Shown here one piece after another: positions 25,653 to 33,601 of a stretch of DNA of 64,000 bases. The notes below the pieces were generated by a model. It was not told the DNA's origin, made no database searches, and saw nothing but the letters and a program-made list of their open reading frames with translations. A program made the position numbers and the translations under genes. Source of the stretch: Bacterioplanes sp965233665 (GTDB lineage: Bacteria; Pseudomonadota; Gammaproteobacteria; Pseudomonadales; Oceanobacteraceae); NCBI GenBank assembly GCA_965233665.1, contig CBDDTG010000045.1, forward strand, positions 1-64,000. Reading direction: 5' to 3'. How positions within the stretch are numbered: position 1 is the stretch's first letter; every line of letters begins with the position of its first letter.

Positions 25653-26458
25653 ATGAAAGCCTTCACCTTGGTGGCCTTGAGCGCTGTGCTGGCAACCAGC
25701 CAAGCCGCAGCTGAATTAACGTTGAGCAGCACTGATGTCCGTGCCGGACAGTCGCTGAGCAAAGCACAGGAGTTTAATGGTTTCGGCTGTAATGGCAGTA
25801 ATGCATCGCCCCAGCTGAGCTGGAGCGGTGTGCCTGCAGGCACTCGCAGCCTGGCCGTTACCCTTTACGATCCAGATGCCCCGACCGGCAGTGGCTGGTG
25901 GCACTGGCTGGTGTATAACCTGCCTGCGGATCTGCAGCAGCTGCCGAGTTCAGCCAGCGGCAGTGACGCTATGCCAACCAGCGCAATAGAGAGCCGAACC
26001 GATTATGGCAGTCGAGTGTCCTGAGTCAGAAGTTCGTATTTTTCAGAGCGAATGGAAAGCGCTAGTACAAGGCGCTGTTCGCAGGAAATATCAGGATCTT
26101 TTCAAGAGCAGCAACGCCGTAATGGGGCTTTCCATTCGTTCCCGTAGGGCGCGCCCTTCAAGCCCTCCGGCTTCGTTCTGCCTCTTGCCAATGGAACCAC
26201 CATTGCCTGTGGGGCACGCCTCGCCCGAGAACTTGGATGGCCCGCTGAAAGCATGCGAACTTCTGACTCAGGACACTAAGTTTTGGCGGTGCTTGCCCGC
26301 CCGCTGGCGATAAGCCGCATCGCTATCAGCTGACGTTGTTTGCCTTGGACGTCGAGGCACTGCCCTTGCCCGCCAATACGCCAGCCGCACAAGTCGGCTA
26401 TTACCTCAATGCCCACGCTATTGAGACCGCTACCCTTGAAGCGCACTATCAGCGCTGA
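25653..26458 (+). pseudogene. Secreted PEBP-family (YbhB/YbcL-like) protein interrupted by a MITE-like insertion
   Basis: Phosphatidylethanolamine-binding-protein family gene broken in two. The first part, MKAFTLVALSAVLATSQAAA (signal peptide), then FNGFGCNGSNASPQLSWSGV, LAVTLYDPDAPTGSGWWHWL and ESRTDYGS, ends at 26012. A 266-bp element follows. The second part (FGGACPPAGDKPHRYQLTLF ... LEAHYQR) runs from 26282 to the stop at 26458. The conserved ligand-site words DPDAP, WHW and PPxGDKPHRY lie on either side of the break. Removing the element and one copy of its 3-bp duplication joins GGC AGT to TTT GGC in frame, so the ancestral gene was intact. Read as it stands, translation stops 9 bases into the element (26024). 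ATG 25653 follows a GGAGA site. Confidence 0.9.
26013..26278. mobile_element. MITE-like non-autonomous element, 266 bp, inserted in the PEBP gene
   Basis: The ends are inverted repeats of 22 perfect bases: AGTGTCCTGAGTCAGAAGTT(CG) at 26015-26036 and its complement at 26256-26277. The insertion is flanked by a direct AGT duplication (26010-26012 and 26279-26281). An internal inverted pair, CGAATGGAAAGC (26049-26060) and GCTTTCCATTCG (26127-26138), could fold into a second stem. No ORF of transposase type is present, so the element must depend on a transposase elsewhere, probably of an insertion sequence with matching ends. The parental family is not identified. Confidence 0.88.
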
Positions 26459-26832
26459 TCGCTGAGTACCAACCTCGCCAGCTCGTTTTGATTGCGCAGT
26501 GCATCAGACTTGCTGGCGAATAACTGCACATCGTTCAGGGTAATCAGCAATACATAGTCATCACTTAACCCCACATAACCGGCGCGATGCTGCTGGATAA
26601 AGCCATCGTCTTGCACTGACAAGCGCACGCCTTCAGGCAGAGCAACACTGCTCAGCAGGCCATTGCCAAGAGCATCCTGAACCGCGTCAGCGCGACTGTA
26701 CAAGGCCAACGCATCACTGCTGACTGCCAGTATCTGGCCATTAATCAGGTGCGCCAAGTCAACAGGCTCGCCATTGGCCAGCTGCGTGTGCTCTAAGCGC
26801 GCAATCAAATCTGAACTGTTCTCTAACAGCAT
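26449..26832 (-). CDS. Hypothetical protein, 127 residues
   Basis: Not recognised. The start at 26832 (MLLENSSDLIARLEHTQLAN) has GGAGA six bases upstream; an ORF extension to 26898 adds a basic tail without a ribosome site. No signal or membrane segment. Two repeated hydrophobic strands, QILAVSSDALALYSRADAVQ and YVLLITLNDVQLFASKSDAL, resemble each other and suggest a small duplicated fold. It is convergent with the PEBP gene and overlaps its last 10 bases. Divergent from the peroxiredoxin gene. Confidence 0.6.
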   Translation of the reverse strand: MLLENSSDLIARLEHTQLANGEPVDLAHLINGQILAVSSDALALYSRADAVQDALGNGLLSSVALPEGVRLSVQDDGFIQQHRAGYVGLSDDYVLLITLNDVQLFASKSDALRNQNELARLVLSDQR

Positions 26833-26913
26833 GCCTATCTCCACTGTGCTGACCTTACTGCGACGGCTCAGTATACCCAGGCGCCGGACAGCAAACAAAG
26901 ATTACCAAAAACT

Positions 26914-26934
26914 AATAAATCGATTTAATTTATT
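26914..26934. promoter_or_regulatory. AT-rich palindrome in the divergent region upstream of the peroxiredoxin fusion
   Basis: AATAAAT and ATTTATT flank a centre containing the palindrome AAATCGATTT, about 100 bp before the peroxiredoxin start. It could be an operator; I cannot assign a regulator. Confidence 0.25.
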
Positions 26935-27032
26935 GATTTCAACAATGAAGGTCTTCTTAGCATACTGACCCCCGACTTCAACGAAAGGCCGTCTAAGGCG
27001 CCCTTTCTAGCACATTGTTTTAGGAGCTATAC

Positions 27033-27770
27033 ATGTCTGAATTGATCAACAAAGAAGGTCAAACCGTTCCATCTGTCACCTGGCCGACCCGCGTCGGTGA
27101 CGAATGGGTCAACGTAAAAAGCGACGATATTTTTAAAGGCCGCACTGTGGTGCTGTTTTCTCTGCCAGGTGCTTTTACACCGACTTGTTCCAGCACGCAC
27201 TTGCCACGCTACAACGAATTGGCGCCCGTATTTAAGGCTAATGGTGTGGATGAAATTATCTGCGTCAGCGTCAACGATACCTTTGTAATGAACGCTTGGG
27301 CGGCAGACCAAGAAGCCGAGAACATTCGCATGATTGCTGATGGCAACGGCGAGTTTACCGATGGCATGGGCATGCTGGTCGACAAAGCTGACCTGTGTTT
27401 TGGCAAGCGCAGCTGGCGCTACAGCATGCTGGTGAAAGACGGCGTGGTAGAAAAGATGTTTATCGAGCCACAAAAGCCAGGCGACCCCTTTGAAGTGTCT
27501 GACGCCGACACCATGCTGAACTACATCAATGCCGAGGCCGAGCTGCCACAATCGGCGGCGGTATTTACCAAGCCAGGCTGCCCGTTCTGCGCGCGCGCTA
27601 AAGACGAATTGAAGCAAGCGGGCATCCAGTTTGAAGAAATTGTGTTGGGTCGTGATGCCAGTACTACCTCGCTGCGTGCCATCACGGGTCGTGAAACGGT
27701 TCCGCAAGTGTATATTGGCAGTGAGTTGATTGGTGGCAGTGAAGAGTTGAGCGCTTACCTCAACGCTTAA
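27033..27770 (+). CDS. Hybrid peroxiredoxin-glutaredoxin
   Basis: Self-contained thiol peroxidase of 245 residues. The N-terminal Prx5-type domain has the peroxidatic Cys at residue 52 in FSLPGAFTPTCSSTHLPRY. The C-terminal glutaredoxin domain has the dithiol active site GCPFC (Cys183 and Cys186), then TVPQVYIGSELIGGSEEL with the cis-Pro and glutathione-binding GG. The fused form reduces peroxides with glutathione as electron donor without a separate glutaredoxin and is known from Haemophilus, Vibrio and other gammaproteobacteria. Good ribosome site (TAGGAG) before the ATG. A strong terminator follows at 27797, so it is monocistronic. Confidence 0.95.
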   Translation: MSELINKEGQTVPSVTWPTRVGDEWVNVKSDDIFKGRTVVLFSLPGAFTPTCSSTHLPRYNELAPVFKANGVDEIICVSVNDTFVMNAWAADQEAENIRMIADGNGEFTDGMGMLVDKADLCFGKRSWRYSMLVKDGVVEKMFIEPQKPGDPFEVSDADTMLNYINAEAELPQSAAVFTKPGCPFCARAKDELKQAGIQFEEIVLGRDASTTSLRAITGRETVPQVYIGSELIGGSEELSAYLNA

Positions 27771-27796
27771 AGCCTTGCGACAAATTGATCAATTTA

Positions 27797-27825
27797 GCCC
27801 AACCGGTATACCGGTTGGGCTTTTT
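27797..27825 (+). terminator. Rho-independent terminator of the peroxiredoxin fusion gene
   Basis: GCCCAACCGG-TATA-CCGGTTGGGC followed by TTTTT. Confidence 0.95.
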
Positions 27826-27897
27826 GCCGTGTGGCCCAAGCCCATTCAACCCTGTCAAAATCGCTTTTCACGCAGCGGTTAAAACAAGAGAGTCACT

Positions 27898-28317
27898 ATG
27901 CGCTACTTACATACCATGGTCCGGGTTACTGATCTGGATGCTTCCCTCAACTTTTATTGCAATCTGCTAGGCCTTAAAGAAGTCCGCCGCAAAGACGTAC
28001 CGGCCGGCCAATTTACCCTGGTATTTTTGGCCACTGAGGCGGGTGCACCAGAAATTGAGCTGACCCATAACTGGGATTCCAGCGAGAAATACGGTGGTGG
28101 CCGCAACTTTGGTCACCTGGCTTATGAAGTCGACGATATTTATGCCCTGTGCCAAACCTTAATGGACGCTGGGGTAACCATTAATCGCCCGCCGCGTGAC
28201 GGTCGTATGGCCTTTGTGCGCAGCCCAGATAACATATCGATTGAGCTGCTGCAAAAAGGCGAGGCCTTGCCGGCACAAGAACCCTGGGTATCGATGGCCA
28301 ATAGTGGTGAGTGGTAA
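27898..28317 (+). CDS. gloA: Lactoylglutathione lyase (glyoxalase I)
   Basis: Metalloenzyme of 139 residues that isomerises the methylglyoxal-glutathione hemithioacetal to S-lactoylglutathione. The opening MRYLHTMVRVTDLDASLNFY, the first metal-ligand His in LHTMVRV, the Glu in EIELTHNWD, the second His in NFGHLAYEVDDIYA and the last Glu in NISIELLQKGE follow the GloA pattern for proteobacterial Ni/Co-type enzymes. Length is normal. It stands alone between two redox genes, consistent with glutathione-linked detoxification, but no shared promoter is visible. Confidence 0.94.
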   Translation: MRYLHTMVRVTDLDASLNFYCNLLGLKEVRRKDVPAGQFTLVFLATEAGAPEIELTHNWDSSEKYGGGRNFGHLAYEVDDIYALCQTLMDAGVTINRPPRDGRMAFVRSPDNISIELLQKGEALPAQEPWVSMANSGEW

Positions 28318-28410
28318 TTCTTGATAGCTATCGATTCTATAGATCTAATTAACTTCTACTAACAAAGTGCCGCCAGCATACTAGGCCGCATCTATTCGAG
28401 GAGAAGGTAT

Positions 28411-29871
28411 ATGTCCGCACTCAGCAAAGATGTCGCCATTATCGGTACCGGTACCGCCGGTCTGGCGGCTTATCGTGCCGCCAAGGAGCACACAGATTCG
28501 GTGGTGTTAATTGAAGCCGGTGTTTACGGCACCACTTGCGCCCGGGTGGGCTGCATGCCGAGCAAGTTATTGATTGCTGCCGCCGATGCCGCTCATGAGA
28601 TTCGCCACAGTCACGCTTTTGGGGTGATCGCTGAGCCACCCAAAATCGACAGCAAAGCCGTGATGCAGCGGGTTAAATCTGAGCGCGATCGCTTCGTAGG
28701 CTTTGTGCTGGAGTCCGTCGATAGCATTGATGAGCAAGACCGTGTGCGTGGCTACGCTCGCTTTATCGACAACACCACCTTGCTGGTGGAACGGCAAGAC
28801 GACGAAGACCTGCGCATCGATGCTAAGCGCATTGTGATTGCCACCGGCTCAAGGCCAAGCTACCCGGGCTTTTTCCAAGCTGCTGAAGATCGCTTGGTCG
28901 TCAATGACGATATTTTCGAATGGGACGCACTGCCTAGCTCAGTGGCGGTATTTGGCCCAGGCGTCATCGGCCTAGAGCTGGGCCAGGCACTGAGCCGCTT
29001 GGGCGTTGAGGTCTCCATGTTTGGTGTCGGCGGTGCGTTAGGACCATTCACTGACCCCGAAGTACGCGCGAGCGCACACGAAGCCTTTGCTGGCCAGTTC
29101 CGCTATTTCAATACCGACGCCCAGGTCGATAGCATCGAACGCACGTCAGAGGGCGTAAAAATTCGCTACGACGGGGGAGAAGAAGTGGTCGTCGACTATT
29201 TGGTTGCCGCTACCGGCCGGCGGCCTAACATCGATAACCTGGGGTTAGAAAACCTAGAGCTACCCCTCGATGAGCGCGACGTCCCCATCGCCAACCCTTA
29301 CACCATGCAAGTGGGTCAGACGCCGATCTTTATTGCTGGCGATGCGTCGAACCAAATCCCGCTGCTGCACGAAGCGGCAGACCAAGGCAAGATCGCCGGC
29401 GATAACGCCGGCCGCTCGCTCAAAAACTTGGCAGACGTGCGCTCAGGTCTTCGTCGTTCGGCCATTGGCGTCGTATTCAGTGACCCGCAACTGGCCACCG
29501 TGGGCATGCGCTATGACGACGTAGTAAAGCGCTACGACCGTGACTGCTTCGCCATCGGTGAAGTGTCGTTCAAAAACCAAGGACGCTCACGGGTAATGCT
29601 GAAAAACCAAGGCTTGCTGCGGGTGTATGCCGAGCAAGGCACGGGCATGTTTTTGGGTGCAGAAATGGCCGGCCCACGCGCCGAGCACATTGCCCACTTG
29701 TTGGCTTGGGCCCATCAGCAGCGCATGACCATTCCGCAAATGCTCGATATGCCGTTTTATCACCCGGTAATCGAAGAAGGTCTGCGCACTGCCTTACGCG
29801 ACGTTAACGCCAACCTGCATTTGGGCAAAGCCTTGATGGACCGCTGTGCCGAGTGCGGCGTCGGCTCTTAA
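28411..29871 (+). CDS. Dihydrolipoyl dehydrogenase-like FAD disulfide oxidoreductase
   Basis: Flavoprotein of 486 residues. The FAD-binding start is VAIIGTGTAGLAAYRAA, the redox-active disulfide is CARVGC within YGTTCARVGCMPSKLLIAA, the NAD-binding fold is VAVFGPGVIGLELGQALS, and the second FAD motif is QTPIFIAGDASN. The catalytic base pair is in FYHPVIEEGLR, which matches the HPxxxE of lipoamide dehydrogenases. The gene is not linked to E1, E2 or glycine-cleavage genes, so it may be a stand-alone member whose electron acceptor is something else. The C-terminus ends in DRCAECGVGS, an unusual extra CxxC pair. Ribosome site AGGAG before ATG 28411. Confidence 0.85.
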   Translation: MSALSKDVAIIGTGTAGLAAYRAAKEHTDSVVLIEAGVYGTTCARVGCMPSKLLIAAADAAHEIRHSHAFGVIAEPPKIDSKAVMQRVKSERDRFVGFVLESVDSIDEQDRVRGYARFIDNTTLLVERQDDEDLRIDAKRIVIATGSRPSYPGFFQAAEDRLVVNDDIFEWDALPSSVAVFGPGVIGLELGQALSRLGVEVSMFGVGGALGPFTDPEVRASAHEAFAGQFRYFNTDAQVDSIERTSEGVKIRYDGGEEVVVDYLVAATGRRPNIDNLGLENLELPLDERDVPIANPYTMQVGQTPIFIAGDASNQIPLLHEAADQGKIAGDNAGRSLKNLADVRSGLRRSAIGVVFSDPQLATVGMRYDDVVKRYDRDCFAIGEVSFKNQGRSRVMLKNQGLLRVYAEQGTGMFLGAEMAGPRAEHIAHLLAWAHQQRMTIPQMLDMPFYHPVIEEGLRTALRDVNANLHLGKALMDRCAECGVGS

Positions 29872-29949
29872 CTAAACGGCTGCGTTGATAGCGCAGCCAG
29901 CTATCCGCTTTACTAGACTGATGGCCACTTGGGTTCAATGGGAGCACCG

Positions 29950-31101
29950 ATGGTGGCCAATCAATCTTCGATATTTTTATGCAGCTGGTTATCTCTGGTC
30001 TTGCTCGTTGGTTGTGGCTCAGGCAGCAGTGGTTCATCGACTGACGACGATAACAGCACTCCGGAAACGCCCACTGAACCTGAACCTGAACCTGAACCTG
30101 AACCTGAACCCGAACCCGAACCCGAACCCGATACGCCACAAGACATCACCAATGCCGTGTTTAACCAGCGCTCCGGTGACTGCGGTGTTTATGCTGGCCA
30201 GTTCACATCCCAAGTGACCGACATCAATCGCAACCTTGCCTTTAATGGCCAGGTGACGTTAAGCGCCACAGAAAGCGAGTGCCAGTTCTTGGTGAATGAA
30301 ATTCCTAACCATGATTTTCATGACGGCGATGCCCAGTTTGCCACCCCAGTCAGTGAGCAAAGTGGTAACTATCAAATTACCCGCCAGCCGAAAATGACAG
30401 CCACGAGTACGGCATTAACTCTCGGGGTTACTAATGCCATCGTTCTCAACGGTGCCACCGTCGATCTGCTGGCTGCGGCTTGTTATGGCGTTGGCAATGA
30501 ACCATTAGGGCAGGAAAAAATTGGCTGTGGCCCAGATCAAATCGATAACCCTTGGCGCTACGACCCTATGTCGGCACTTAACGGTTTTGGTACCGACAGC
30601 CACAACGCCCATTCACAGCCCGATGGCACCTACCACTACCATGGCGATCCACGCGCTCTCTATGCCCTCGACTGCAACAGCACCAGCAGCGCTTCTGGTG
30701 TTATTGGTTTTGCTGCCGATGGTTTTCCGCTGTTTGGCCCCTGCATTAATGACAGCGGCAGTGTGCGAGCAGTGCGTTCCAGCTATGTATTGAAATCCGG
30801 TGCTCGCCAAGCGGTGTCAGGTTATCAAACACCCGTTGCCGGCGTCGGTAGTGTGGCTAGCGACAGTTATGACGGCCAATTTCGCGGCGATTATCAGTAT
30901 CAGGCAGGAGCGGGAGATTTAGATGAGTGCAATGGTATGACAGTGGATGGCCAATATGGCTATTACGTCACCCATGACTTTCCTTGGATTATGAATTGCT
31001 ATCGCGGCACGGTGCACGACAGCTTTGTCTCCAGCCCTGGAGCAGGCGCTGGGCCACGCGCTCGAGCGGCCCACTCCCATGACGGCCACCGGCACTATTG
31101 A
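29950..31101 (+). CDS. YHYH-domain lipoprotein with Glu-Pro repeat linker
   Basis: Predicted lipoprotein of 383 residues. The signal ends LSLVLLVGC-GSGSSGSS, followed by a linker of about nine Glu-Pro pairs. The main domain contains the family's name motif in QPDGTYHYHGDPRALY, with further conserved-looking parts (GVIGFAADGFPLFGPCIND; LDECNGMTVDGQYGYYVTHD; FPWIMNCYRG). YHYH proteins are secreted or surface-anchored and of unknown function; paired His suggest metal binding. The C-terminus is His-rich (RAAHSHDGHRHY). Start at 29950 (MVANQSS), five bases after GGAG. The 3' end overlaps the convergent small membrane gene by 7 bp. Confidence 0.85.
   Translation: MVANQSSIFLCSWLSLVLLVGCGSGSSGSSTDDDNSTPETPTEPEPEPEPEPEPEPEPEPDTPQDITNAVFNQRSGDCGVYAGQFTSQVTDINRNLAFNGQVTLSATESECQFLVNEIPNHDFHDGDAQFATPVSEQSGNYQITRQPKMTATSTALTLGVTNAIVLNGATVDLLAAACYGVGNEPLGQEKIGCGPDQIDNPWRYDPMSALNGFGTDSHNAHSQPDGTYHYHGDPRALYALDCNSTSSASGVIGFAADGFPLFGPCINDSGSVRAVRSSYVLKSGARQAVSGYQTPVAGVGSVASDSYDGQFRGDYQYQAGAGDLDECNGMTVDGQYGYYVTHDFPWIMNCYRGTVHDSFVSSPGAGAGPRARAAHSHDGHRHY
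30076..30130 (+). repeat. In-frame hexanucleotide repeat coding for Glu-Pro
   Basis: About nine copies of GAACCT or GAACCC. The first part uses CCT and the second CCC for Pro, which suggests two expansion steps. Because the unit is 6 bp, copy-number change does not shift the frame. Confidence 0.9.
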
Positions 31102-31472
31102 TCGGCGGACTGAGCCTTCGCCTGTTGTTCAGAGACGGCCAAACCATCGTGGCAACGAATGCCGCGATTTTTGCCGTCGACCAAGACGCCCGCCGTGGCC
31201 GAGCCATTGGTCGGCCGCAGCAGCAAATAACCGTCGACGCAAAAGCCTTCTTTGCCGGAGTCTTTCGGTGATACCCGCGTTTCGTAACCGGGCGCCAGGG
31301 TCAGCAGTTTAAACTGGTCGACGACCGCAGCATCTTGTTGGTCCGAATGCTGCAAATAGCCGTAGTATTCCAGGGCGACCACCGCCACCACGACACCGAT
31401 AAAGAAACCAATACCGGTCCACTTACCACGGTCGGTTTCTGGCGTTTGTGGCTGTGACTGCTCATTACTCAT
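31095..31472 (-). CDS. Small single-pass membrane protein, unknown
   Basis: Not recognised. The 125-residue protein has a hydrophilic N-terminus, one membrane span (GIGFFIGVVVAVVALEYYGY) and a C-terminal part with two Cys (EGFCVDGYLLLRP; GIRCHDGLA) that probably lies in the periplasm. Its ATG overlaps the ubiX stop by four bases, so it is translationally coupled to the mpl-ubiX unit. Its own end overlaps the convergent YHYH gene. Confidence 0.65.
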   Translation of the reverse strand: MSNEQSQPQTPETDRGKWTGIGFFIGVVVAVVALEYYGYLQHSDQQDAAVVDQFKLLTLAPGYETRVSPKDSGKEGFCVDGYLLLRPTNGSATAGVLVDGKNRGIRCHDGLAVSEQQAKAQSADQ

Positions 31473-32092
31473 GATGGGTCCTCTATTGAAGGATGATCTT
31501 TGCCCCAGGCGGGCATCAGTTGATGGTCAATATTGAGCTGATTCAAAATGCGGGCGACGACAAAATCAATCAGGTCTTCAATGCTTTGCGGTTGGTGATA
31601 AAACCCTGGGCTGGCCGGCAATATCACGGCGCCCATGCGGGTCAGATTCAGCATGTTTTGCAGATGAATCTCAGAATACGGCGCTTCTCGTGGCACCAAA
31701 ATAAGCTGACGCCGTTCTTTTAAAGCCACATCGGCCGCGCGCTCAATCAAGTTGTTACTGGCGCCGGTGGCAATGGCCGACAAGGTGCCTGTACTGCATG
31801 GGCACACCACCACCGGCCCCGGCTGGCCGGAGCCGGAGGCCCAAGGGGCCATCCAATCTTCGCGGGCAAAAACCCTGAGCTGTTCGCTATTGGCGTTGAC
31901 GTATTCACGCAACACCTGCGCCTGCCCTTGCGGCTTGCCAGGCAAACTCACGGGCGTTTCCGTGGCGAACACCAGTTGCGCCGCTTTTGACACAATGACA
32001 TCCACGCCCACACCTGCTGCGACTAACGCCTGGACCAGGCGCAAAGCATACAAAGAACCCGAAGCTCCGGTCATGGCAACACAGACTCTCAT
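31469..32092 (-). CDS. ubiX: Flavin prenyltransferase UbiX
   Basis: Makes prenylated FMN, the cofactor of the UbiD decarboxylase in ubiquinone synthesis. The 207-residue protein has the flavin-binding start VCVAMTGASGSLYALRLVQA, the conserved VVCPCSTGTLSAIATGASNN loop and LILVPREAPYSEIHLQNML, all characteristic of UbiX. Length is normal. It overlaps mpl by four bases (ATGA), and a small membrane gene follows with another four-base overlap. Confidence 0.96.
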   Translation of the reverse strand: MRVCVAMTGASGSLYALRLVQALVAAGVGVDVIVSKAAQLVFATETPVSLPGKPQGQAQVLREYVNANSEQLRVFAREDWMAPWASGSGQPGPVVVCPCSTGTLSAIATGASNNLIERAADVALKERRQLILVPREAPYSEIHLQNMLNLTRMGAVILPASPGFYHQPQSIEDLIDFVVARILNQLNIDHQLMPAWGKDHPSIEDPS

Positions 32093-33453
32093 GCAGATGT
32101 CTCCTGTTGTTGTAACTGCTCCACCAGCCGCTGCGGCAATTGCTCAAAACTGCCATTGGACATGCACACCACCTGATCACCTGGCTGCAATTGAGCCAAC
32201 AGCGCCTGCAGCAGTGCGTCCATGCTGTGGCAACAGATGTGACCGTGCTGCTCAGCCAACTCAGCCAACGACCAGCTCAATCCCTCTGGCTGCAGCCAAT
32301 ACACATGATCGGCCGCGGCAACGGCGTTGGCCAGTGCGGCCTGGTGATTACCCATTTTCATGGTATTTGAGCGCGGCTCCAGTACTGCAATTAAGCGCTG
32401 TCCAGGCTGCAGTGCCGCCGCCATGCCCTCCAAAGTGCTGGCAATGGCCGTTGGGTGATGGGCAAAATCGTCAAATATCTGCACACCGGCCGCATCCCCC
32501 AAGCATTGCAGCCGCCGCTTAACCGATTGAAAAGTCTCTAGCGCCTTCGCCGCCAGCTCCGGTGCCACGCCGACATGGCGTGCCGCCAGCACCGCCGCCA
32601 TGGCATTGGTGACGTTGTGTAAGCCTTTTAACGACCAGCGAATGCGGGCAACCGCTTGACCCTGATGGCAGATATCAAAATCACTGCCATCGGCGGCGTG
32701 CAACTGCCAATGCCAATCACTGGCCGGGCCAAAGGCTTGCGAGGATGACCACAGACCTTGGCTTAATACGCGTTGCAATGCCGCTTCGTCGGCACGATAA
32801 ATCACTTGGCCAGAGGCCGGAACGGTACGCACCACATGATGGAACTGACGTTCAATCGCGGCTAAATCTGCAAAGATATCGGCGTGATCAAATTCCAGAT
32901 TATTCAAAACCAAGGTGCGTGGCTGGTAGTGAACAAACTTGGAGCGTTTGTCGAAAAACGCGGTGTCGTATTCATCCGCTTCGATGACAAAAAATGGCGT
33001 ATCACCTAAACGCGCCGAGCAGCCAAAATTTTCTGGCACACCGCCAATCAAAAACCCAGGTGCCATGCCAGCAACGTCCAGAATCCAAGCCAGCATGGAG
33101 CTGGTGGTGGTTTTGCCGTGGGTGCCCGCCACCGCCAGCACCCAGCGCCCAGGCAGCACATGCTGATTCAGCCACTGCGGCCCTGAGGTGTAGGGAATGC
33201 TCCGCTCCAGCACATGCTCCACCGCGGGGTTACCACGCGACAGCGCATTGCCAATGATGACCTGATCAACGTCCGCCGGAATATGCTCGGGTGACCAACC
33301 TTCAAACAGCTCAATGCCAGCGGCCTGTAACTGGTCGCTCATTGGCGGATAAACGCCGGCGTCGCTGCCGCTCACGTCGTGACCCGCGGCTTTTGCCAAC
33401 TGCGCCAGCGACCCCATAAAGGTGCCGCAAATGCCAAGAATGTGAACCCGCAT
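32089..33453 (-). CDS. mpl: UDP-N-acetylmuramate:L-alanyl-gamma-D-glutamyl-meso-diaminopimelate ligase
   Basis: Mur-family ligase of 454 residues that re-attaches the recycled murein tripeptide to UDP-MurNAc. The N-terminus VHILGICGTFMGSLAQLAKA is specific for Mpl, the ATP site is VAGTHGKTTTSSMLAWIL, and FFVIEADEYDTAFFDKRSKF plus FDDFAHHPTAIASTLEGMAA complete the pattern. The start is taken at the ATG at 33453; an in-frame GTG at 33468 is less likely. It leads the mpl-ubiX unit and is divergent from fbp across about 150 bp. Confidence 0.96.
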   Translation of the reverse strand: MRVHILGICGTFMGSLAQLAKAAGHDVSGSDAGVYPPMSDQLQAAGIELFEGWSPEHIPADVDQVIIGNALSRGNPAVEHVLERSIPYTSGPQWLNQHVLPGRWVLAVAGTHGKTTTSSMLAWILDVAGMAPGFLIGGVPENFGCSARLGDTPFFVIEADEYDTAFFDKRSKFVHYQPRTLVLNNLEFDHADIFADLAAIERQFHHVVRTVPASGQVIYRADEAALQRVLSQGLWSSSQAFGPASDWHWQLHAADGSDFDICHQGQAVARIRWSLKGLHNVTNAMAAVLAARHVGVAPELAAKALETFQSVKRRLQCLGDAAGVQIFDDFAHHPTAIASTLEGMAAALQPGQRLIAVLEPRSNTMKMGNHQAALANAVAAADHVYWLQPEGLSWSLAELAEQHGHICCHSMDALLQALLAQLQPGDQVVCMSNGSFEQLPQRLVEQLQQQETSA

Positions 33454-33601
33454 GGGCTGTGTTACCACCTGTATCTGTCATTTATGACGCATAGTGTACT
33501 GGCTGGCGTTTCGGTGCCCAAGTTCCCATTGTCATGGCACTGAAATTTGCCAGCGCTTCAGGTAGACTGCGCGCACTTTTCGATCAACTGCGGGAAAATC
33601 C

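Noticed and set aside
26013..26278. A complete insertion sequence in the PEBP gene
   Set aside because: Only 266 bp and no transposase frame; it is a non-autonomous element.
27027..27707. 226-codon open frame antisense to the peroxiredoxin fusion gene
   Set aside because: It mirrors an unmistakable Prx-Grx gene on the plus strand; no independent signals.
30076..30130. Hexanucleotide repeat as a phase-variable switch
   Set aside because: A 6-bp unit cannot shift the reading frame; it only changes linker length.
31752..32522. 256-codon plus-strand frame across ubiX and mpl
   Set aside because: Pro/Ala/Cys-rich sequence without domain features, antisense to two clearly identified genes.
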